Shown piece after piece: positions 33,105 through 43,379 of a DNA stretch of 46,827 nt. Below the pieces are notes generated by a model. The model saw nothing but the letters and a program-made list of their open reading frames with translations, was not told the DNA's origin and did not search any database. The stretch spans positions 1-46,827 of the forward strand of contig JAJZPQ010000028.1 of assembly GCA_021811085.1 (NCBI GenBank), in the 5' to 3' direction. Made by a program: the position numbers and the translations under genes. The DNA comes from Pseudomonadota bacterium. GTDB taxonomy: Bacteria > Pseudomonadota > Gammaproteobacteria > Burkholderiales > SG8-39. The number at the start of each line of letters is the position of its first letter. The first letter of the stretch is position 1.

Positions 33105-33443
33105 GTGCTGATTTCTTCTGCGCATGCTCAAGCCGCTTCCGGCATCGGAGGCGCCCTTTCGGGCGAGGGCTTGATGGGCCTGATGCCCATCATCCTGATG
33201 TTCGGGCTGCTGTACTTCCTCATGATCCGCCCGCAAATGAAGCGCGCGAAAGAGCAGAAAGCCATGACCGACGCCCTGCAGAAAGGCGACGAGGTCATCA
33301 CCGCTGCCGGCCTCGTGGGCAAGATCGCGAAAGTGGGCGAAATTTACATCAGCCTGGAAATCGCGCCGGGCACGGAGATTCAGATGCAGAAAGCGGCGGT
33401 ACAGACACTGCTGCCCAAAGGCTCGATCAAAGCCATGTCCTGA
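33105..33443 (+). CDS. yajC: preprotein translocase accessory protein YajC
   Basis: The 112-residue protein has a short periplasmic N-terminus (ISSAHAQAAS), one membrane helix at about 25-45 (LMPIILMFGLLYFLMIRP), and a cytosolic domain with KRAKEQKAMTDALQKGDEVIT. GTG 33105 is preferred because GGAG lies six bases upstream and homologues begin MLIS; ATG 33099 leaves no space for that ribosome binding site. YajC joins SecDF in the Sec holotranslocase. Confidence 0.92.
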   Translation: MLISSAHAQAASGIGGALSGEGLMGLMPIILMFGLLYFLMIRPQMKRAKEQKAMTDALQKGDEVITAAGLVGKIAKVGEIYISLEIAPGTEIQMQKAAVQTLLPKGSIKAMS

Positions 33444-33517
33444 GCGGTGGAGCCCAAGGCGCCGCCGCGCGCCCAGCCTCCACTCTTGACGCTTCACTTC
33501 CCACTGGTTACCCGATC

Positions 33518-35380
33518 ATGAACCGCTATCCGCTCTGGACCTATGTCGTCATCGCCTGCGCGCTGGTGCTTGGGCTCACCTACACCCTGCCCAACTTTTA
33601 CGGCGAGGCGCCGGCAGTCCAGGTTTCGAGCATAAAGGCGACCGTCAAGGTCGACGACGCGCTGCTCGCGCGGGTGGAGGCGGCGCTGAAGGCGGCCAAT
33701 ATCGTTCCTCAAGGCACCTTCCTCGATCCGAACAGCGTCAAAGTGCGGCTTGCCGACACCGACACGCAACTCAAGGCGAAGGACGTGCTCAATCAGAGCC
33801 TCAACACCGACCGCGACAATCCGTCCTATATCGTCGCGCTCAACCTGCTCTCGTCCTCGCCCAACTGGCTCACCGCGATCCATGCCCTGCCGATGTACCT
33901 CGGCCTCGACCTGCGCGGCGGCGTGCACTTCATGCTGCAGGTGGACATGAAGGCGGCGCTGACCAAGCGCCTGGAAAACCTCACCGGGGACATACGCACC
34001 GAATTGCGCGACAAGAACCTGCGCCACAGCGGCATCAGCCGCGAAGGCAGCAGCATCCTGATCAAGTTCCGCGATGCCGACACGCGCGCCAAGGCGCGCA
34101 AAGTGATCGAGGACAACCAGCCGGACCTGAGCTTCTCCGAACAGGATCTGGGCAGCGACGACTTCCGCCTCGCCGCCACGATCAAGCCCGAGGCGATCAA
34201 GCGCACGCAGGAATCGGCGCTGAAGCAGAACATTACCACGCTGCAAAACCGCATCAACGAGCTGGGCGTATCCGAACCGATCATCCAGCAACAGGGGGCG
34301 GATCGCGTGATCGTGCAATTGCCCGGCGTGCAGGACACCGCCAAGGCGAAGGAAATCCTCGGCCGCACCGCGACGCTGGAAATCCGCATGGTCGACGAAG
34401 ACAACAGCAACCCGACGGCGCTGCTCGCCGCGCAGCAGGGCCAGGTTCCGTTCGGCGACGAGCTCTATACCGAGCGCGGCGGCGTGCCGCTGCTGGTGAA
34501 AAAACAGGTCGTGCTGACCGGCGACCGGCTTACCGATGCCCAGCCCGGATTCGACGGCCAGACGCACGAGCCCGCAGTCAACGTGACGCTGGACGGGCCG
34601 GGCGCGCGCATATTCAAGGACGTCACGCGCGAGAACGTGGGCAAGCGCATGGCGATCCTGCTCATCGAAAAAGGCAAGGGCGAGGTCATCACCGCGCCGG
34701 TGATCCGCACCGAAATCGGCGGCGGACGCGTGCAGATCAGCGGACGCATGAGCACCACCGAGGCCACCGACACCGCGCTGCTGCTGCGCGCGGGCTCGCT
34801 TGCGGCACCGATGGAAATCATCGAGGAGCGCACCGTCGGCCCCAGCCTCGGCGCCGACAACATCAGGAAGGGCTTTCACTCGACGCTGTGGGGTTTCACC
34901 GCGATCGCCGTGTTCATGAGCATGTATTACGTCGTGTTCGGCCTGATTTCGGTGGCCGCACTGTCATCCAACCTGCTGCTGCTGGTGGCGATCCTGTCGC
35001 TGCTGCAGGCAACGCTGACGCTGCCCGGCATCGCGGCGATCGCGCTCACGCTGGGCATGGCCATCGACGCCAACGTGCTGATCAACGAGCGCATCCGCGA
35101 AGAACTGCGCAACGGCGCCTCGCCGCAGGCCGCGATCCATGCGGGCTACGAGCGCGCGTTCGGCACGATTCTGGACTCCAACGTGACCACGCTGATCGCG
35201 GGCCTCGCGCTGCTGGTATTCGGCTCCGGCCCGATTCGCGGATTCGCCGTGGTGCACTGCCTCGGCATCCTGACTTCGATCTTCAGCTCCGTGGTGATAT
35301 CGCGCGCGGTGGTCAACCTGAGTTACGGCTCGCGCCGCCGGCTGGAGAAGCTCGCGATCGGCAATACAAGCTGGAAATGA
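33518..35380 (+). CDS. secD: Sec translocase subunit SecD
   Basis: The 620-residue protein has an N-terminal membrane helix (LWTYVVIACALVLGLTYTL), the large periplasmic domain with GLDLRGGVHFMLQVD, TRTQESALKQN-like repeats, and NRINELGVSEPIIQQQG, then five C-terminal helices with AIDANVLINERIREE. It uses the proton gradient to help pull proteins across the membrane. It lies between yajC and secF, the standard order. Confidence 0.96.
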   Translation: MNRYPLWTYVVIACALVLGLTYTLPNFYGEAPAVQVSSIKATVKVDDALLARVEAALKAANIVPQGTFLDPNSVKVRLADTDTQLKAKDVLNQSLNTDRDNPSYIVALNLLSSSPNWLTAIHALPMYLGLDLRGGVHFMLQVDMKAALTKRLENLTGDIRTELRDKNLRHSGISREGSSILIKFRDADTRAKARKVIEDNQPDLSFSEQDLGSDDFRLAATIKPEAIKRTQESALKQNITTLQNRINELGVSEPIIQQQGADRVIVQLPGVQDTAKAKEILGRTATLEIRMVDEDNSNPTALLAAQQGQVPFGDELYTERGGVPLLVKKQVVLTGDRLTDAQPGFDGQTHEPAVNVTLDGPGARIFKDVTRENVGKRMAILLIEKGKGEVITAPVIRTEIGGGRVQISGRMSTTEATDTALLLRAGSLAAPMEIIEERTVGPSLGADNIRKGFHSTLWGFTAIAVFMSMYYVVFGLISVAALSSNLLLLVAILSLLQATLTLPGIAAIALTLGMAIDANVLINERIREELRNGASPQAAIHAGYERAFGTILDSNVTTLIAGLALLVFGSGPIRGFAVVHCLGILTSIFSSVVISRAVVNLSYGSRRRLEKLAIGNTSWK

Positions 35381-35426
35381 CGACATGATGGATTTTTTCG
35401 CGCGGACGCGCGGCAGGGGCTGCTAG

Positions 35427-36359
35427 ATGGAGTTCTTTAAGATCCGCAAAGACATCCCGTTCATGCGCCATGCGCTGGTGTTCAACGTTATTTCGTTGAT
35501 CACCTTCCTGCTGGCGGTGTTCTTCCTCGCCACGCGCGGGCTGCACTACTCCATCGAGTTTACCGGCGGCACGGTAATCGAACTCGCCTACGACCACTCG
35601 GCCGAAACCGAGAAGGTCCGCACCGCGCTGGAAAAAGCCGGCTACGCCGATACCTCGGTGCAGAATTTCGGCTCCTCGCGCGACGTACTGATCCGCATGC
35701 CGCTCAAGGCCGGGCAATCGAGTGCCGACCTGTCGAAGAAGGTCATGGACACGCTCTCGGCGGAGGACAAGGGCGTGCAGCTGCGGCGCGTGGAATTCGT
35801 CGGCCCGCAGGTCGGGCGCGAACTCGCGGAGAACGGCGCGATGGCGCTGGTCGTCGTCTGTCTCGGCATCATGGCCTATCTGGCGCTGCGCTTCGAGTGG
35901 CGTTTCGCCGTGGCCGCGATCGTGGCCAACCTGCACGACGTCATCATCATTCTCGGCTGCTTTGCGCTGTTCCAGTGGGAGTTCTCCCTGCCGGTGCTTG
36001 CGGCCGTGCTCGCGGTGCTCGGCTATTCGGTAAACGAGTCGGTCGTGATCGCGGACCGGGTGCGCGAAAACTTCCGCAAGATGCGCAAAGCCTCGGTCAC
36101 GCAGATCATCGACAACGCCATCACCAGCACCATTTCGCGCACCATCATCACCCACGGCTGCACCCAGGCCATGGTGCTGTCGATGCTGCTGTTCGGCGGC
36201 GCCGCGCTGCATTACTTCGCGCTGGCGCTCACCATCGGCATTCTGTTCGGCATCTACTCCTCGGTGCTGGTCATGGCGCCGATCGTGAAATGGCTGGGCG
36301 TGTCGCGCGAGCAGTTCATCCGCCCGCCGAAAAAGGAAAAGCAGGAAGCGGTGGTCTAA
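35427..36359 (+). CDS. secF: Sec translocase subunit SecF
   Basis: The 310-residue protein has a first helix (HALVFNVISLITFLLAVFF), the family YSIEFTGGTVIEL motif and a multi-helix C-terminus with NESVVIADRVRENFR and SRTIITHGCTQAMVLSMLLFGG. A weak AGGGG precedes the ATG. It follows secD by 46 bases and completes the SecDF-YajC module. Confidence 0.96.
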   Translation: MEFFKIRKDIPFMRHALVFNVISLITFLLAVFFLATRGLHYSIEFTGGTVIELAYDHSAETEKVRTALEKAGYADTSVQNFGSSRDVLIRMPLKAGQSSADLSKKVMDTLSAEDKGVQLRRVEFVGPQVGRELAENGAMALVVVCLGIMAYLALRFEWRFAVAAIVANLHDVIIILGCFALFQWEFSLPVLAAVLAVLGYSVNESVVIADRVRENFRKMRKASVTQIIDNAITSTISRTIITHGCTQAMVLSMLLFGGAALHYFALALTIGILFGIYSSVLVMAPIVKWLGVSREQFIRPPKKEKQEAVV

Positions 36360-36410
36360 CGCGGCGCGGGGAGCCGACGCCGGTGAACGCGCCTTGGCAG
36401 GAAGCGGGCC

Positions 36411-37079
36411 ATGAGTAAGATTCTGGTATGGGATCTGCCGTCGCGGCTGTTTCATTGGCTGCTGGCGCTGTTGGTCGTCGTGTCCTGGGTCAGTGCGACA
36501 CTCGGCGGCAATGCCATGCAGATCCACATGCTGAGCGGCTACACCATTCTGACCCTGGTGCTGTTCCGCATCCTGTGGGGATTCTTCGGCGGCCGGCATG
36601 CGCGCTTCGCCTCCTTTGTGCGCAGCCCCATGGCGGCAGTCGCCTATCTGAAAGCCCTGCGCAGGAATGAAGCCGGCCGGCACCTCGGCCACAATCCTGC
36701 GGGCGGCTGGTCGGTGATCGCGATGCTGAGCGTGCTGCTGGTCCAGGCGGGAACCGGCCTGTTCGCCAACGACGACATCGCCACCGAAGGCCCGCTGGCG
36801 AAGCTGGTGAGCAAGGCTTTGAGCGACCGCATCACCGGCATCCATCACCTGAACGTCGAGCTGCTGTATGTGCTGATCGGCCTGCATTTGGCGGCTGTCG
36901 CATTTTACTTTTTTCACAAACGCGAAAACCTGGTCAAGTCCATGGTCACCGGCTACAAGGATGCCGCCGCCGGCCTCGGCGAAAGCGCGCAAAGCCAGGG
37001 AAGCGCCTGGCTGGCCGCGCTGTTGCTGGCCGCCTGCGCTGCCGGCGTGTACCTGTTGATCAAGCTTCCCGGGGCGTAA
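36411..37079 (+). CDS. cytochrome b561-family protein
   Basis: The 222-residue membrane protein starts KILVWDLPSRLFHWLLALLV, with a histidine suited to haem b ligation, and has four to five hydrophobic helices with further histidines (MQIHMLSGYTILTLV and GIHHLNVELLYVLIGLHL). This is the cytochrome b561 / Ni-Fe hydrogenase b-subunit fold that carries electrons from quinol. It is next to a convergent cytochrome c' gene, so the two may work together. Confidence 0.87.
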   Translation: MSKILVWDLPSRLFHWLLALLVVVSWVSATLGGNAMQIHMLSGYTILTLVLFRILWGFFGGRHARFASFVRSPMAAVAYLKALRRNEAGRHLGHNPAGGWSVIAMLSVLLVQAGTGLFANDDIATEGPLAKLVSKALSDRITGIHHLNVELLYVLIGLHLAAVAFYFFHKRENLVKSMVTGYKDAAAGLGESAQSQGSAWLAALLLAACAAGVYLLIKLPGA

Positions 37080-37081
37080 AA

Positions 37082-37104
37082 AAAGCCGGGGCAAGCCCGG
37101 CTTT
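37082..37104. terminator. bidirectional terminator between cytochrome b561 and cytochrome c'
   Basis: AAAGCCGGG and CCCGGCTTT pair around a 5-base loop, with A- and T-runs on either side. It lies between the two convergent stops. Confidence 0.8.
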
Positions 37105-37121
37105 CCTCTCGGACCGAAAAA

Positions 37122-37586
37122 CTAATCCTGCTTCTTGAAGTCGTCGTGACAGGCTTTGCAGGCCTTGCCGGTGGCGCCGAACTGCGCCTTGACTGCATTC
37201 AGGTCGCCGCCTTTGGCAACCTGGGCGAGCTTGTCCATTTCCTGCTCCATTTTCTCCGCGGCCGATTTGAACTTCGCCGCATTGGTCCAGATCTCGGGCT
37301 TGGCGTGAGTCTCGCCCTTGTCCGTACCGGCGGCGAATCCTTCCCACGGCAGCTTCGACATTTCCTCGGCGACGGCCGCATTCTTCGCCACCTCGTCCTT
37401 GTTGTAGGGGCGCTCGCCCTTGACCACCGCTCCGATGCGGCCGAAATGCTGCGCCATGATGAACATGGCGGACTGGCGATACTTGATCGCTTGCTCGGGC
37501 TTGGCGAACGGACTTTGCGCATGCGCGGCGCCGACGACGCCGGCGACGAGTACCAGACCTGCAAACGGCTTTAGCAATGACTGCAT
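37122..37586 (-). CDS. cytochrome c'
   Basis: The 154-residue precursor has a signal peptide (LVLVAGVVGAAHAQ) and a four-helix bundle: AIKYRQSAMFIMAQHFGRIGA, the mid part KLPWEGFAAGTDKG, and a C-terminal haem site CKACHDDFKKQD. This is the classic cytochrome c' pattern, with five-coordinate haem binding NO. ATG 37586 has AAGGAGC upstream. A possible -10, TACAAT, is at 37611-37616 on the minus strand. Confidence 0.92.
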   Translation of the reverse strand: MQSLLKPFAGLVLVAGVVGAAHAQSPFAKPEQAIKYRQSAMFIMAQHFGRIGAVVKGERPYNKDEVAKNAAVAEEMSKLPWEGFAAGTDKGETHAKPEIWTNAAKFKSAAEKMEQEMDKLAQVAKGGDLNAVKAQFGATGKACKACHDDFKKQD

Positions 37587-37770
37587 GAATGCTCCTTGTG
37601 AATATTGATTATTGTAGGGCGTGCACCACCCTGCGATTAGAGCGGCCCGAGCGCACCCGGTTCCCGCCGGCCGCTCAGAATGAATTCGCGGCGACCGGCC
37701 CAAGCCGGCCCGCCCCGGGTCAGCACGGACTCCTGCCATGAACAGCGTGGCCCGCGATTTTATTCCAAAT

Positions 37771-37790
37771 GCCGGAAAAAAATTTCCGGC
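37771..37790. terminator. hairpin after purB
   Basis: GCCGGAAA and TTTCCGGC pair around AAAA, just beyond the purB stop at 37804. The T-run after it on the minus strand is poor, so strength as a terminator is uncertain. Confidence 0.45.
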
Positions 37791-37803
37791 TTCGCGCCGG
37801 CGG

Positions 37804-39210
<1,407 letters not shown>

Positions 39211-39250
39211 TGCGCACAGGTTGCAAGGCCTCAGAGGCAAACGGGGCCGA

Positions 39251-39259
39251 TGTTATAAT
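39251..39259 (+). promoter_or_regulatory. extended -10 promoter for the GST gene
   Basis: TGTTATAAT includes a perfect TATAAT at 39254-39259, 38 bases before the ATG at 39297. This purB/GST divergent region therefore has two facing elements. Confidence 0.5.
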
Positions 39260-39296
39260 TCGTTTTTTCCACCAGACGACTCGCGGCACATTCCCA

Positions 39297-39923
39297 ATGA
39301 GATTACTCGGCTCTCTCACCAGCCCCTATGTGCGCAAGGCGCGTATCGTGCTGGCCGAAAAAAAGATCGAATACAGCTTCGAACTGGAGGACCCCTGGAG
39401 CGAGAAATCCAGGGTTGCCGATGCCAACCCGCTGGGCAAGGTGCCGGTGCTGGTGCTCGAGGACGACAGCACCCTGTTCGATTCGCGCGTGATCGTCGAA
39501 TTCCTCGACAGCGTGTCCCCGATCAGCCGGCTGATCCCCGCCAACAATCGCGAGAAAATCGAAGTCAAGCGCTGGGAGGCGCTCGCCGACGGCGTGCTCG
39601 ACGCCGCGGTCGCGGTGGTCCTGGAGCGCCGCCGTCCGGCGAAGCACAAAAGCGAAGCCGCGATCAAGCGCCAGATGGACAAGATCGAGCGCGGCCTGGC
39701 GGTGATGGCGCGGGACCTGGCCGACAAACCCTGGTGCACCGGCAATGCGTTTACGCTGGCCGACATCGCCTGCGGCGTCGCGCTCGGCTATCTCGACTTC
39801 CGCCACGGCCAATACGACTGGCGCGTACTGCACCCGAACCTCGCCCGGCTCGCGGCAAAATTGGCCGAGCGCGCGTCGTTTGCCGATACCGCACCGCAGG
39901 ATGCGCAGCCTGCCGCGAGCTAG
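39297..39923 (+). CDS. glutathione S-transferase-family protein
   Basis: The 208-residue protein begins MRLLGSLTSPYVRKARIVLAE, a thioredoxin-fold GST N-terminus, with NPLGKVPVLVLEDD and LFDSRVIVEFLDS (substrate-facing loop and glutathione-binding residues). The all-helical C-terminal domain includes FTLADIACGVALGYLDFR. It resembles YibF/YfcF-type GSTs; no specific substrate is known. The start at 39297 was chosen by homology, as an upstream extension lies in the promoter region. Confidence 0.88.
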   Translation: MRLLGSLTSPYVRKARIVLAEKKIEYSFELEDPWSEKSRVADANPLGKVPVLVLEDDSTLFDSRVIVEFLDSVSPISRLIPANNREKIEVKRWEALADGVLDAAVAVVLERRRPAKHKSEAAIKRQMDKIERGLAVMARDLADKPWCTGNAFTLADIACGVALGYLDFRHGQYDWRVLHPNLARLAAKLAERASFADTAPQDAQPAAS

Positions 39924-39938
39924 CCGGGCAAACGGCAT

Positions 39939-41075
39939 TTACTGGATTATCCCGCCGCCCAGGCACACCTCGCCCTGGTACAGCACCGCCGACTGGCCCG
40001 GCGTGATCGCCCACTGCGGCTGCTCGAAGCAGAATTCACAGATGCCGGCACCGGGCAAGGAAATGCGGCAGGGCGCGTCGGCCTGGCGATAGCGCGTCTT
40101 CGCCGCATAGGCCAGCGCCGCATCCGGCGCCTGTCCGCTGATCCAGGACAAGTCCGCCGCGCGCAGGCGGTCCCGCTGCAGCAGCGGGTGATCGTGGCCG
40201 CACACCACCAGAAGTTCGTTCCGGGCCATGTCCTTGCCTGCCACATACCAGGCTGCGCCTTCGGCCCCGCCGCCCTTCACGCCGCCTATGCCTATGCCCT
40301 TCCTTTGTCCTATGGTGTAGAAGGCCAAACCTACATGCTCGCCGATCACCCGGCCTTCGGGCGTGCGTATCGCACCGGGTGTGCGCGGCAGATAGCGGTT
40401 GAGGAATTCTCGGAACGGGCGCTCGCCGATGAAGCAGATGCCGGTCGAGTCTTTCTTGGCGTGCACCGGCAGGCCGGCCTCCTTGGCTATCCTGCGCACC
40501 TCGGTCTTGCGCAGCTGCGCCAACGGAAACAGCGCGCGTTCGAGCTGCGCCTGGCTCAGTCGGTGCAGGAAGTAGCTCTGGTCCTTGCTCTGATCCGCTG
40601 CCTTGAGCAATTCGAAACGTCTTGCTCCGGCACCGCTATCACGAACGCCAGCACGGCTATCACGAACGCTGGCGTCCACACAACGGACGCCAGCGTAGTG
40701 CCCGGTGGCGATGCGCCCGGCGCCGAGCGCGAGCGCATGATCGAGAAAAGCCTTGAATTTTATTTCGGCATTGCACAGCACGTCCGGATTGGGCGTACGC
40801 CCCGCCTGGTACTCGGCGAGGAAGGCGCTGAACACGCGCTCCTTGTATTCGGCGGCGAAATTGACCGCCTCCAGCTCGATGCCGATCACGTCGGCCACGG
40901 CAGCGCAGTCGATCAGGTCCTGGCGCGTGGAGCAGTATGCGTCGTCGTCGTCATCCTCCCAGTTCTTCATGAACAGGCCGACGACCTCGAAACCCGCGCG
41001 CTTCAACAGCAGCGCTGCGACTGCGGAATCCACCCCGCCCGACATGCCGACGACGATTTTTTCTTTATTGGACAC
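39939..41075 (-). CDS. mnmA: tRNA 2-thiouridylase MnmA
   Basis: The 378-residue protein starts [22 protein letters not shown], the pyrophosphatase P-loop of MnmA, has the first catalytic cysteine region [26 protein letters not shown], and the second cysteine [16 protein letters not shown]. It adds sulfur to uridine 34 in tRNAs. It starts with GTG. A surface loop after TGHYAGVR holds a roughly 20-residue insertion ([17 protein letters not shown]) built from a 21-base tandem duplication, and a perfect 12-base inverted repeat lies in the same DNA. Confidence 0.93.
   Translation of the reverse strand: MSNKEKIVVGMSGGVDSAVAALLLKRAGFEVVGLFMKNWEDDDDDAYCSTRQDLIDCAAVADVIGIELEAVNFAAEYKERVFSAFLAEYQAGRTPNPDVLCNAEIKFKAFLDHALALGAGRIATGHYAGVRCVDASVRDSRAGVRDSGAGARRFELLKAADQSKDQSYFLHRLSQAQLERALFPLAQLRKTEVRRIAKEAGLPVHAKKDSTGICFIGERPFREFLNRYLPRTPGAIRTPEGRVIGEHVGLAFYTIGQRKGIGIGGVKGGGAEGAAWYVAGKDMARNELLVVCGHDHPLLQRDRLRAADLSWISGQAPDAALAYAAKTRYRQADAPCRISLPGAGICEFCFEQPQWAITPGQSAVLYQGEVCLGGGIIQ
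40635..40696. repeat. tandem duplication and inverted repeat inside mnmA
   Basis: GCTATCACGAACGC occurs at 40635-40648 and 40656-40669, 21 bases apart, which keeps frame. ACGCTGGCGTCC (40666-40677) pairs exactly with GGACGCCAGCGT (40685-40696) around a 7-base loop. Together they encode the extra mnmA residues. Confidence 0.85.
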
Positions 41076-41628
41076 GCGGAGTCCTGCCTGCGAGCCAGTC
41101 CGCGACCGGCAGCACCGCCGCCGGATGGCCGTTGTCGAAGAACCAGCTGTCGACGACGTACACCTGCTGCGTTTCCCGCTCGCGTATGCGCGCGGCCCAG
41201 TGCTCGGCGAAGAACCAGCGCCGGCGCAGCAGCGGCTCCATCACGTCGTGAAAACGGAGCCAGCCGTGCGCCTGCAGCAGCCGGAGAAACGCGGTGGTAT
41301 TGGTCGAGTGGTCGATGCAGTCCATCTTTCCGTTCTCGCCGCCGTCGGCATAATTGCCGCCCTTGTCGCGCCATACCGGCGTCTGCTCGCCCGCAATCGC
41401 GTACATGCGGCCGATGACTGCGGCAATCGCCGCGCGCTCGGCGCGCGCGTCGCCTGCCGCCGCCAGCATCTTCTGCAGCGGCGCCAGCTGCGCCGCGCTG
41501 TAGTCCACCGGCGCCCTGGCGTAACAGCCGTAGTTGTAGCAGATCGTCACTTCGTCGGCATGCGCGGCCAGCCCCGGCAGGGCGAGCACGCCGAGCAGCG
41601 CAAGACTGCCGGCGCTGCGGCTAGGCAT
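41065..41628 (-). CDS. exported protein of unknown function
   Basis: The 187-residue protein has a signal peptide ([16 protein letters not shown]) and then a conserved-looking core with [40 protein letters not shown] and [15 protein letters not shown]. Cysteine, histidine and aspartate in these blocks could form a catalytic triad of a cysteine-peptidase or transglutaminase-like fold, but this is speculation. It overlaps both mnmA and the nudix gene and so is cotranscribed with them. Confidence 0.7.
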   Translation of the reverse strand: MPSRSAGSLALLGVLALPGLAAHADEVTICYNYGCYARAPVDYSAAQLAPLQKMLAAAGDARAERAAIAAVIGRMYAIAGEQTPVWRDKGGNYADGGENGKMDCIDHSTNTTAFLRLLQAHGWLRFHDVMEPLLRRRWFFAEHWAARIRERETQQVYVVDSWFFDNGHPAAVLPVADWLAGRTPRVQ

Positions 41629-42079
41629 ACTCGATCAGCGCATCCAGCGGATAGCGCCTGCCGGCGAGATAGTCCTCCACGCAGCGCAGGACCAGCGGGC
41701 TGCGATGGCGCTCGCGCAAGGCGCGCATCTCTTCCGGCCTCAACCAGACCGCACGCACAATGCCCGTATCCAGCGCACGCCCGGACTCGTGTTCCCCGAG
41801 TTCGCCGCAAAATGCGAAGCGCAGGTAAGTCACGCCGGGAACGGATGCGGAATCGGGTTTGCGCCAGCGATAGATGCCGATCAGCTCGCGCGGCTGGAAA
41901 TGCCAGGCCGACTCCTCCAGCACTTCGCGCCTGCAGCCCTGCACCAGCGATTCGAACGGCTCCAAATGCCCGGCCGGCTGGTTGTACACGATGCGCCCCT
42001 CGTCCTTTTCCTCGACCAGCAGGAATTGCCCGCCGCGTTCGATCACGGCGGCTACCGTGACGCTCGGTCGCGCGTCCAC
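41621..42079 (-). CDS. nudJ: NUDIX hydrolase, likely NudJ
   Basis: The 152-residue protein has SVTVAAVIERGGQFLLVEEK and a Nudix box GHLEPFESLVQGCRREVLEESAW, matching GX5EX7REUXEE, except that the last glycine is alanine. NudJ removes phosphate from hydroxymethylpyrimidine diphosphate and other nucleotides and is often next to mnmA. GTG 42079 starts just after the stop of the upstream aminotransferase. Confidence 0.85.
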   Translation of the reverse strand: MDARPSVTVAAVIERGGQFLLVEEKDEGRIVYNQPAGHLEPFESLVQGCRREVLEESAWHFQPRELIGIYRWRKPDSASVPGVTYLRFAFCGELGEHESGRALDTGIVRAVWLRPEEMRALRERHRSPLVLRCVEDYLAGRRYPLDALIEYA

Positions 42080-42080
42080 G

Positions 42081-43283
42081 TCAGCGACTATTCGCGCGGA
42101 TGAATTCGGCCATGCGCGCGACGCCTGCCTCGATTGCCTGGTTGGACGCGGCATAGGAAAAGCGGATGTGCTGGCCCTCGCCCGGTACGCGCGCGCCGAA
42201 ATGAATGTCGGCGAGCACCGCCACCCCGGCTTCGTTGAGCAGGCGTTTCCTAAGCTCTTCGGAATCCTTGGCGCCGATCATGCGGCAGGCTTCGGTGACG
42301 TTGGGCCAGGCGTAGAACGCGCCGCCCGGGAGTTTACAGCTCACTCCGGGCACGCGATTGAGCAGCCCGACGATCAGGTCGCGCCGCGCGAGGAAGCTGT
42401 CGCGCATCCTGCGCGGTTCTTCCTGCGGCCCCTGCAGCGCCTCGACCGCGGCCCACTGGCTGATGTGCGAAGCGCAGGAGTCGGTGTTGGTCACCCAACG
42501 CACGAACTGCGGCGCGAGGATCGGATTCGAGGCGAAACCGATGCGCCAGCCGGTCATGGCCCAGGTCTTGGACGCGCCGTCGGAAATGATGGTGCGCTCG
42601 TACATGCCGGGGAGCGAGGCGATCGAGGCGAATTCGCCCTGGTACAGCAGGCGCGAATAGATCTCGTCGGCGAAAATCCAGATATCCGGATGGCGGCGCA
42701 GCACCGCAGCGATGTCCTCGAGGTCCTTCCTGGTCAGGATGCCGCCGGTCGGATTGTGCGGCGAATTGAGGATCAGCAGCCTGGTCTTGGGCGTGATCCT
42801 CGCCTCGAGTTCGGCCGGATCGAACGCGAAGTCGCGCGCCTCGCGCAGGGACAGCGGCACCGGCACTGCGCCGCAGGCGAGGATTTGCGATTCGTAGATC
42901 GGGAAGCCCGGGTTTGGGTAGATCACTTCGTCGCCGACGCCGTAATCGGTGGTGCACAGAATGCTGTAGGCGATGAACGGCTTCGCACCGGCGCCGATGA
43001 CCACGTGCTCGGGATCGATCGCGAGGCCGCGCAGGCGGCCCATGTCCTTGGCCGCGGCCGCGCGCAGCTCCGGAATTCCGGCCGATGGGGTGTAGCCGTG
43101 GCGCCCTTCGCGGATCGCCTTGACCGCGGCGTCCTGGATGTTCACCGGCGTATGGAAATCCGGCTGGCCGATGCAGAAGGAAATGATGTCTTTCCCCTGG
43201 CGCATGAGCTCGTTCACCTCGGCGAGCACGACGAAGGCGTTCTCGGTACCGAGTTCGGCGGTGCGGCGGCTGGTCTTGGGCAT
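42081..43283 (-). CDS. class I/II aminotransferase
   Basis: The 400-residue PLP enzyme has DIISFCIGQPDFHTPVN, RHGYTPSAGIPELRAAAA, NPHNPTGG-type ILNSPHNPTGGILT, and the active-site lysine in SDGASKTWAMTGWRIGF, with the C-terminal RFSYAAS block. It resembles aspartate/aminotransferase A subgroup I-gamma-type enzymes, but the amino acid specificity is unknown. ATG 43283 is used; GTG 43298 is an alternative. It is divergent from corA. Confidence 0.88.
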   Translation of the reverse strand: MPKTSRRTAELGTENAFVVLAEVNELMRQGKDIISFCIGQPDFHTPVNIQDAAVKAIREGRHGYTPSAGIPELRAAAAKDMGRLRGLAIDPEHVVIGAGAKPFIAYSILCTTDYGVGDEVIYPNPGFPIYESQILACGAVPVPLSLREARDFAFDPAELEARITPKTRLLILNSPHNPTGGILTRKDLEDIAAVLRRHPDIWIFADEIYSRLLYQGEFASIASLPGMYERTIISDGASKTWAMTGWRIGFASNPILAPQFVRWVTNTDSCASHISQWAAVEALQGPQEEPRRMRDSFLARRDLIVGLLNRVPGVSCKLPGGAFYAWPNVTEACRMIGAKDSEELRKRLLNEAGVAVLADIHFGARVPGEGQHIRFSYAASNQAIEAGVARMAEFIRANSR

Positions 43284-43379
43284 GCGGGCGGGCGTCACGG
43301 AGTGGGAAAGATCGATATTTTATCCTATGCGGCAGGCCGCGACTCGTCCTATCATGTCGGCAAAACCGCGGAGACGCAC

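Noticed and set aside
41874-43379. N-terminal extension of corA
   Set aside because: It is antisense to nudJ and the aminotransferase. CorA family residues begin at 43380.
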